Assembly: GCF_000372725.1 (NCBI RefSeq)
Contig: NW_005200922.1
Span: 287,844-339,368 of the forward strand
Length of the DNA stretch: 51,525 nt
Direction: 5' to 3'
Origin: Emiliania huxleyi CCMP1516
Lineage: Eukaryota > Haptophyta > Isochrysidales > Noelaerhabdaceae
Shown here: in pieces, positions 45,619 through 51,525 of the stretch
Numbering within the stretch: the first letter of the stretch is position 1
How the letters are laid out: every line of letters starts with the position of its first letter
Notes under the pieces: generated by a model
What the model saw: only the letters and a program-made list of their open reading frames with translations
What the model was told of the DNA's origin: nothing
The model's database searches: none
Position numbers and translations under genes: made by a program

Positions 45619-45947
45619 GAGGAGAGAGGGAGCGCGCACAGACTGACGTCAGCTCTGCTTCTGAAGTACACCTCTGAGAAAGACACCTCCAGAGGTGTAG
45701 TGCACCTCTGAGGCACCTCAGAGGAAACGCTGCACTTCTTTTATCGATCTCGTCGCGAGACTCCGATTTCTCTTTGTCGGGCCATGTGCCGCTCGCTCGT
45801 CCGCCCAAGTGACTTGGACGCGCGGTCGAGGGCACCCCACCGTTCCTGGGGCGCGCTGGCGCTCGCCAGCAATCGTCCCCCACCCATCCACCCTTTTTCT
45901 TTGAGGCTGTCGCTCCGAGAAAACTCGTCTCGCAGCTGCGAGAAGTT

Positions 45948-46131
45948 ATCCCTTTGGCCGCGTTGGGTAGCGAGGATTGGTGTGACGCGATCCACGCAGG
46001 CGTGGTTTCTGACGGCCGACCGTCAGTGCACGGAGTTGCCCCTTCTCCGACTGCCCCGGCTAGTTAGTTCACGAGTTTCGCGGGAGTGACCCCATGCGTC
46101 AAACTCGAGACCTAGCTAGCGCGGGTGGGTT
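45948..46131 (-). repeat. repeat A, copy 2 (inverted)
   Basis: The reverse complement of 4686-4865, with a few substitutions and short insertions (for example CTAG-rich steps near 46062 and 46112). Confidence 0.85.
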
Positions 46132-46730
46132 CCCACGGCACGATTGTGTGTGTGTGTGTGTGTGTGTCACTCACTCACTCACTCACGGAACGATTCACGC
46201 GACAGATAATTTTACCATTAAACTGTCTCGCACGACACTAGGCACGGGAGCGGTTCCCGGCATGTATCTTCGTTATCACTCGAGGCGGGCGGGTCCCGGG
46301 TCTCGCAGATCTCGTGTGTGGGGAGGCTGCGACCCGGTACACCCATGCTACGACTCTGGCGTACGATGCGACTGAGTGTCTGCGTGGGAGCATGCAATCC
46401 GTGGCACGGCACTCCACAAAAAATCTTATCTTCTCCCTTTGCCTCCGACGCTAGAGACACCCACACCCCAGTATCAGACCAGGGGGACTGCCCCCCGCCC
46501 CCGCCTGCCCTGCTTACACAGGATAGCATGCCCCGAGAACGGCGACACTTGGTGGGGGACACCGAGTGCGAGCTAGGAGGAAGTCGGCGCAGGCGGCTAT
46601 CCCGCTATCAAGCTGTTCTTGTCGAGGCCAGAGGGTCTCGGTACGCGTGGGGCGGCCGCGGAGGCGGCGTTTAGGCGGCTCTCGGTCGAGAGCGTGGCGA
46701 GGTGGTCGCGGCGCTCGTGGCGGCACAGTA

Positions 46731-49526
46731 CTAGCCCAACAGCCTCTGCAGGTAGGTGTGCCGCTCACTGGCAGTCGCGAAGCCGTTCCACTCGTAGAAT
46801 GGAACGCTGATCACCCTCCAGCCAGCCGCTGTGAGGAGGCGCCGCTTGAGCAGCGTCGGCCCGTTGGGTTTGCGCACGCCCCGGCCGTCGGGCAGCAGGA
46901 AGTGAGAGGGGCCGTCCACCTCGACCGCGACGCGTGATGAGGGCAGCGCCAGGTCGAGCGAGTAGCCGGTGCGCGGCTCGAGATGCTCCTCCTCGAAGCC
47001 GTGCTGGACGGCGGCGAGGGCAGCCGCGACGGAGCGTTGGAACTCAGAGATCGTCACTTGCGTATTTTGCATGGCGTCGCAGCAGAGCTTGCGCTGGGAC
47101 TCGGAGAGAAGGTGCTGCTGCCCGTCTGCTCCTCGCTCAAGGGAGAGCCAGAGCTGCCACTGGTGCAGCTGAGAGCGGTCCACGACGCCCCACCTCGACG
47201 GATCCCGCGCGAGCGAGTCGCTGATCACACGCGAGCAGTCTGCGAGCAGCACCTGGTGGTAGTGGCCCGCCGTCGCATACGCCCACACCGTGTTGGCCAG
47301 TGCCTGTGGGTCGAAGCCAGCCAGCCCGCCGCGCACCGCCGCCTCCGCTACCGCCGCGTACAGCGCGTCCGCAGCCACGCCCGCCGTCGCATACGCCCAC
47401 ACCGTGTTGGCCAGGTTCTGAGGGTTGAAGCCAGCCAGCCCGGCGCGCACCGCCGCCTCCGCCACCGCCGCGTACAGCGCGTCCGCAGGCACGCCCGCCG
47501 TCGCATACGCCCACACCGTGTTGGCCAGCTCCTGCGGCGTAAAGCCAGCCAGCCCGCCGCGCACCGCCGCCTCCGCCACCGCCGCGTACAGCGCGTCCGC
47601 AGCCACGCCCGCCGTCGCATACGCCCACACCGTGTTGGCCAGGTCCTGCGGGTTGAAGCCAGCCAGCCCGCCGCGCACCGCCGCCTCCGCCACCGCCGCG
47701 TACAGCGCGTCCGCAGGCACGCCCGCCGTCGCATACGCCCACACCGTGTTGGCCAGTGCCTGAGGGTTGAAGCTGGCCAGCTCGTCGCGCACCGCCGCCT
47801 CCGCCACCGCCGCGTACAGCGCGTCCGCAGCCACGCCCGCCGTCGCATACGCCCATACCGTGTTGGCCAGGGCCTGCGGCGTAAAGCCAGCCAGCCCGCC
47901 GCGCACCGCCGCCTCCGCCACCGCCGCGTACAGCGCGTCCGCAGCCACGCCCGCCGTCGCATACGCCCATACCGTGTTGGCAAGGTTCTGAGGGGTGAAG
48001 CCAGCCAGCCCGCCGCGCACCGCCGCCTCCGCCACCGCCGCGTACAGCGCGTCCGCAGCCACGCCCGCCGTCGCATACGCCCACACCGTGTTGGCTAGGG
48101 CCTGAGGGTTGAAGCCAGCCAGCCCGCCGCGCACCGCCGCCTCCGCCACCGCCGCGTACAGCGCGTCCGCAGGCACGCCCGCCGTCGCATACGCCCACAC
48201 CGTGTTGGCCAAATCCTGAGGGTTGAAGCTGGCCAGCCCGCCGCGCACCGCCGCCTCCGCCACCGCCGCGTACAGCGCGTCCGCAGCCACGCCCGCCGTC
48301 GCATACGCCCACACCGTGTTGGCCAGGTTCTGAGGGTTGAAGCCAGCCAGCCCGCCGCGCACCGCCGCCTCCGCCACCGCCGCGTACAGCGCGTCCGCAG
48401 CCACGCCCGCCGTCGCATACGCCCACACCGTGTTGGCCAAATCCTGAGGGTTGAAGCCAGCCAGCCCGCCGCGCACCGCCGCCTCCGCCACCGCCTCGTA
48501 CAGCGCGTCCGCAGCCACGCCCGCCGTCGCATACGCCCACACCGTGTTGGCCAGGTTCTGAGGGTTGAAGCCAGCCAGCCCGCTGCGCACCGCCTCCTCC
48601 GCCACCGCCGCGTACAGCGCGCGCTCCACCCCCGAACGCCGGCCGCACTTTGCCACGCCGTGGGTGATGTTCGCCAGGTTACGTGCTTCGCACGACGAGA
48701 CGAGGTGGAGCGTGCGCTGCACCAGCTGCTCAAGTCGCTCCTCGTGCCGCCGCTCGATGCGCTGCTTGCCCAGTTTGTTCCACAGGTTCGCAGCGTGGAT
48801 GTGGTTCAGGCTCGCACTGTGGGCAGCAAAAAGCGTGAGCAATGCGTCAGCGCTGCCAGCATTTGAGATGTGGCTGCTGAGCTGCTTAGCATTGAGCTGA
48901 CCACCGGCAGCAGAGGTGTGCCTCTCGTCGCGCGATCCCGCACCACGCATCGGCGGACTCCACCGGCGGTCGCTGTGCTGAGGCTGCCCCTCGCCGCGGC
49001 GGTCGCGCCGGTCATGGTCGCGCCTGGGATCGTGGGGCCGATCATCGCGCCGATCGCACAAGTCGTGCTCGCGCTCGCCTATGCTTGGTCGGTCGTTGCA
49101 GCCGCGCCGCTCGACGTGCCGCCCGTCATGATGCGGCCGTCGTCCGCCTCGCAATGGCTCATCGCGGCATCGCTCAGCGGGCCTTTTTGGCTCAGCGTGC
49201 CGTTGCTGCTCGCGACCACTGCACCAAGAGCCGTTGTAGCCGCGCCGCTCGTCGTGCCGCCCGTCATGGTGCCGCCCTTGCTCGCCTTGCCAACGCTCGT
49301 CGCGCCGTCGCAGCTCATCCCGCCGCGGCTCATCGCGCGATCGCGACCGCCGTCGCGACTCGTCCCGCCATCGCCGCCCTTCGCGTCCGTACTCGGCGCG
49401 CCGTTGCTCATCACGCCAGCGACGCTCCTCGCCCAGATGAGACGTATATGCGTTTGGGGTCGAGCGCGCTGCATGCAAGGACCGCGTCTGTTCACACAAA
49501 AACACGGACCCGAGACGCACAAGCAA
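46731..49526 (-). CDS. RAP-domain RNA-binding protein with twelve 38-residue repeats
   Basis: The frame is open from 49526. The first in-frame ATG is 48950, but the Arg/Asp/Glu-rich sequence before it (RRWRDESRRRSRSRDEPRR) looks coded, so a 5' exon may be missing. After a helical segment come twelve near-identical 38-residue units built on 'PQxLANTVWAYATAGVAADA' (plus one diverged, NLANITHGVAKCG), an octotricopeptide/FASTK-like helical repeat. The C-terminal RAP domain reads SLDLALPSSRVAVEVDGPSH, LLKRRLLTAAGWRVISVPFY, EWNGF. RAP proteins with helical repeats bind organelle transcripts and act in chloroplast or mitochondrial RNA processing. The targeting peptide is not visible, consistent with a missing 5' end. 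Confidence 0.85.
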   Translation of the reverse strand: MLVRLGSVFLCEQTRSLHAARSTPNAYTSHLGEERRWRDEQRRAEYGREGRRWRDESRRRSRSRDEPRRDELRRRDERWQGEQGRHHDGRHDERRGYNGSWCSGREQQRHAEPKRPAERCRDEPLRGGRRPHHDGRHVERRGCNDRPSIGEREHDLCDRRDDRPHDPRRDHDRRDRRGEGQPQHSDRRWSPPMRGAGSRDERHTSAAGGQLNAKQLSSHISNAGSADALLTLFAAHSASLNHIHAANLWNKLGKQRIERRHEERLEQLVQRTLHLVSSCEARNLANITHGVAKCGRRSGVERALYAAVAEEAVRSGLAGFNPQNLANTVWAYATAGVAADALYEAVAEAAVRGGLAGFNPQDLANTVWAYATAGVAADALYAAVAEAAVRGGLAGFNPQNLANTVWAYATAGVAADALYAAVAEAAVRGGLASFNPQDLANTVWAYATAGVPADALYAAVAEAAVRGGLAGFNPQALANTVWAYATAGVAADALYAAVAEAAVRGGLAGFTPQNLANTVWAYATAGVAADALYAAVAEAAVRGGLAGFTPQALANTVWAYATAGVAADALYAAVAEAAVRDELASFNPQALANTVWAYATAGVPADALYAAVAEAAVRGGLAGFNPQDLANTVWAYATAGVAADALYAAVAEAAVRGGLAGFTPQELANTVWAYATAGVPADALYAAVAEAAVRAGLAGFNPQNLANTVWAYATAGVAADALYAAVAEAAVRGGLAGFDPQALANTVWAYATAGHYHQVLLADCSRVISDSLARDPSRWGVVDRSQLHQWQLWLSLERGADGQQHLLSESQRKLCCDAMQNTQVTISEFQRSVAAALAAVQHGFEEEHLEPRTGYSLDLALPSSRVAVEVDGPSHFLLPDGRGVRKPNGPTLLKRRLLTAAGWRVISVPFYEWNGFATASERHTYLQRLLG
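47270..48590 (-). repeat. 114-bp coding tandem repeat x12
   Basis: Twelve copies with only scattered substitutions (N/D/T/E/A at the PQx positions, V/P in GVAADA). Synonymous sites are also nearly uniform, so the array is recently expanded or homogenised. Confidence 0.92.
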
Positions 49527-51046
49527 GCACAGACAGTCGAGAAGGGAGAGACAGCAACGACAGTCAGAAGCCAGCGCTGGGTCTGTTCACGCACGCAAGC
49601 TGCTCTGTGAGAAGGCGTGTCTGCTTGAAAGTACCCTGCCTCGTGGCGGTGGTAGCTAAAAAGGAAAAGTACATGAGCCTGGAAGCTATTCATGAGTAGG
49701 GTGGTGTATCGCCAGTAGAAGGGAGAGTCCACCGAGCTGCGAGCCTGTCGCTGTTCCTTGTCAGGAGCAAGCAGGCGAACTAGCATGCGAACCAGCTAGG
49801 AGAGCGCAACCAGCAGGGGGCCTGTGCCCTGTCAGGAATCCTGCGCAGCCCCCCTTCGTGTCGCGATGCGCTCCCCGCTCCCGTTCCCCTGTGACTAGGT
49901 CCAGCCCTGGGTGGCGCAGATCTGACGTTTGACATCGCGTCAGATCCGTGTTTTCTCGTCTTGCGGTACATCTCTCCGCTCGCCACCTCACGCTCCGCCG
50001 TCCGGCCATGGATGGTTCGATGGAGCTCGCCGAGCTCCATCGAACCATCCAACTCGGGTCACCGGGTCTGAACGCGCTCAGCCTCAGGAGGTACCAAACC
50101 GCGCGAATTCTGCACGCCTCGCTGCACCGCTGGCTTGACTGAATCAGGCAGCAGCAGGCTGCTGCTGTTGCCACAGCAGCAGTCTGCTGCGGCCCCAATA
50201 CGCAAGTTGATGACTAGCAGCACTGCCGGGGGCATACGAGCCGCCACAGCCGGTGTGCGGCTGTGCACTGCCACCTGCCCGCGGCTACGCACAATGTGCG
50301 CTCGCATTGGATGAGCCTTGCTGATGGACCTGCATCGCCTAGCTGCACGAGAGCAATGCCGCAGGCAGTGGCCGTGGCATACACTGCGAGCACACTTGGT
50401 GCAGCTGCGAGGTGCAGCAAGAGCACGTCGTTCCTGCCTCTGATGCCACTCTCGCGGCTTGCAGCGCGTCACTCGCGCATGCTCTCCAGGAGCTATGGCG
50501 GGCGCGTGTGTGGGGCTGTAGCCTGTGTTTGGCCGGTTCTGACCCGTTTACTATCAGTATCATGTCCGGGCCACAAAAATCGCACACGGGTAGCGGCTCA
50601 GGGGCCCAGTAAGTCGCGGAATCGCCAAATGTCACAACCTGCGCCACCCACGACCCAGGGCTGGACCTAGTCCTGTCCCCTGACCGTCCTTCCAAGATCC
50701 TGCTCGTGCAGGTGGGGACCCTGTCCTTCTCCAGTCCTTCTCCCACCCCTCGTTTGGCGTGTCCGTTTATTAAGTTATTTGTATCACGGGTGTTCGCTGC
50801 CCACTTTGTGCCCGCTGGTAGGACAGACAGTGACCGCCGCAAACGCCCTGTGGTCAGCAGACACATAGGTGAACGCACGCTCGTGGCGCACCGTCACACA
50901 GAGAGTACTCTAATTCCCCAGTGCAGGCACAAGCTCCAGGAGAGGTGTCTGTGTCGGCTTTATTGTTCATGTCCGCTCCTTTCTACTCTCCCCCATCTCC
51001 ACATACACAAACACTGATCACTTGGTCGGATCACGCGCGCAGCACG
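49527..51046. other. intergenic with a perfect palindrome
   Basis: No supported gene. It holds the 41-bp palindrome at 50010-50050 and CAG/CTG-rich inverted repeats at 50148-50192. Missing 5' exon(s) of the RAP gene may lie at its left end. Confidence 0.5.
50010..50050. repeat. perfect 41-bp palindrome
   Basis: A 20-nt arm (GGATGGTTCGATGGAGCTCG), one central C, and its exact reverse complement. No mismatches. Isolated, with no second copy in the window. Confidence 0.95.
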
Positions 51047-51525
51047 TCACCGCGTCAGCTTCCGTATCGAAAAGGCGCTCCTGGGCAGCAAATTTCGAAA
51101 TGGGCGCTGCTTCTGCTGTGACCGCGATGCCCAACACAGGATGCCAAGCAGAGCCGGGAGGCAGAGGCACAGAACACCGACGACAGCGATCCGCCGGGTG
51201 GGTACGGCAGCAGTGGCACCCGGCTCGAGTCCAAGGGAGTGTGCGTCGCGCGGCTCCGCGTCATTCGACTGCGGCTCCAACCTAGGGGACGGCGTGTCGT
51301 ATCCGTCCATGAGCGCACGCTGACGCCGGAGCAACGGGTCGCTCGGTGGGGGCGACGGCGGCGGTGGTCTAGGCGGCGGAGGCGATGGCGGCGGTGGCGA
51401 CGGAGGCGGCGGCGGCGGCGGCGGTGATGGGGGCGGCAGCGATGGAGGCGGAGAGGGCGGAGGCGGCGAGGGTGGCGGCGACGAGGGCGGCGGGGGTGAC
51501 GGTGGCGGCGGGAGCGGTGGCGGCG
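51047..51525 (-). CDS. Ser-Pro-rich type I membrane protein, C-terminal part (runs off right edge)
   Basis: The minus frame is open from the right edge. A (PPPS)n/(SPP)n tract (51525 to about 51345) is followed by a polar stretch (SDPLLRRQRALMDGYDTP...), one membrane helix (IAVVGVLCLCLPALLGILCW) and a basic cytoplasmic tail (SRSQQKQRPF...IRKLTR) ending at 51047. Together with the gene at 1-1606 it shows that the locus encodes at least two membrane-anchored Ser-Pro-rich proteins, here with the opposite topology. An extracellular matrix or scale-anchoring role is inferred. The N-terminus is outside the window. Confidence 0.72.
   Translation of the reverse strand, partial: PPPLPPPPSPPPPSSPPPSPPPPSPPPSLPPPSPPPPPPPPSPPPPSPPPPRPPPPSPPPSDPLLRRQRALMDGYDTPSPRLEPQSNDAEPRDAHSLGLEPGATAAVPTRRIAVVGVLCLCLPALLGILCWASRSQQKQRPFRNLLPRSAFSIRKLTR

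Larger units (their letters stand above)
45353..46730. other. intergenic with repeats A and C and a microsatellite
   Basis: Repeat C copy 3 (45547-45618), a cluster of small CACCTCTGAG hairpins (45668-45726), repeat A copy 2 (45948-46131) and (GT)n(CACT)n at about 46146-46190. No gene seen. Confidence 0.6.

Noticed and set aside
46146..46190. Functional element in the GT/CACT tract
   Set aside because: Simple microsatellite with no associated structure.
47137..48648. 503-codon ORF rich in GGGGGARRAG overlapping the RAP gene
   Set aside because: A frame-shifted shadow of the 114-bp repeat; the RAP frame has amphipathic repeats and a C-terminal RAP domain.

Overview
This is a GC-rich nuclear window from a unicellular eukaryotic alga. 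I favour a haptophyte (Emiliania/Prymnesium-like), but no marker gene proves it. Supporting points are very high GC3, short introns of about 37-240 nt with many GC-AG boundaries, Ser-Pro-rich wall/scale-type proteins, a RAP-domain organelle RNA-binding protein with amplified repeats, WASP, Polycomb RING1, a mitochondrial carrier, and several decayed retroelement and Helitron-like pieces. Telomere-type (TTAGGG)n also occurs, but inside introns. There are no operons; genes lie on both strands.

Layout. 1-1606 (-): N-terminal part of a Ser-Pro-rich type II membrane protein. 2137-3579 (+): WASP-family actin regulator. 3841-4865: retroelement fragment and an interspersed repeat. 5074-7256 (+): kelch-repeat membrane protein. 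8068-8523 (-): last exon of an unknown Cys-rich protein. 9132-11080 (-): pepsin-like aspartic protease. 11904-12674 (-): 3'-truncated esterase. 13129-14250 (-): 2OG-Fe(II) oxygenase. 14920-16893 (+): channel-like membrane segment plus coiled coil and EF-hands. 17567-19706 (-): LRR cell-surface protein. 20307-21115: LINE tail and a hairpin satellite. 21157-23096 (+): two zinc-binding unknown proteins. 23640-27257 (+): 12-exon TPR protein. 27459-29480 (-): Polycomb RING1, broken by an assembly gap. 29999-30790 (-): Helitron-like fragment. 31013-34280 (+): multi-TM protein followed by IQ, WW and EF-hand elements. 34416-35270 (-): degenerate SF2 helicase-like protein. 35618-37264 (-): mitochondrial S-adenosylmethionine carrier. 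37484-37909 (+): coiled-coil protein. 38118-39326 (-): F-box-like unknown. 39327-42025: gene-poor. 42026-45352 (-): ankyrin-PARP. 46731-49526 (-): RAP protein with twelve near-identical repeats. 51047-51525 (-): C-terminus of a second Ser-Pro-rich membrane protein.

The strongest signal is not a gene but the introns. In at least a dozen places, in five unrelated genes, an intron is bounded by two copies of the same 16-36 bp of exon. The 5' splice site (usually GC) lies in copy 1 and the 3' AG at the same offset in copy 2, so splicing restores exactly one copy and keeps the frame. The spacer between copies is usually a short satellite with a 10-11 bp unit, and twice it is an interstitial telomere repeat. 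Some pairs are perfect and some are diverged, as expected for continuing intron gain. Part 2 documents each case separately.

Limits: exon boundaries were inferred by eye from reading frame and splice dinucleotides. Parts of the kelch, protease, oxygenase, LRR, RING1 and EF-hand gene models stay unresolved and are marked so.
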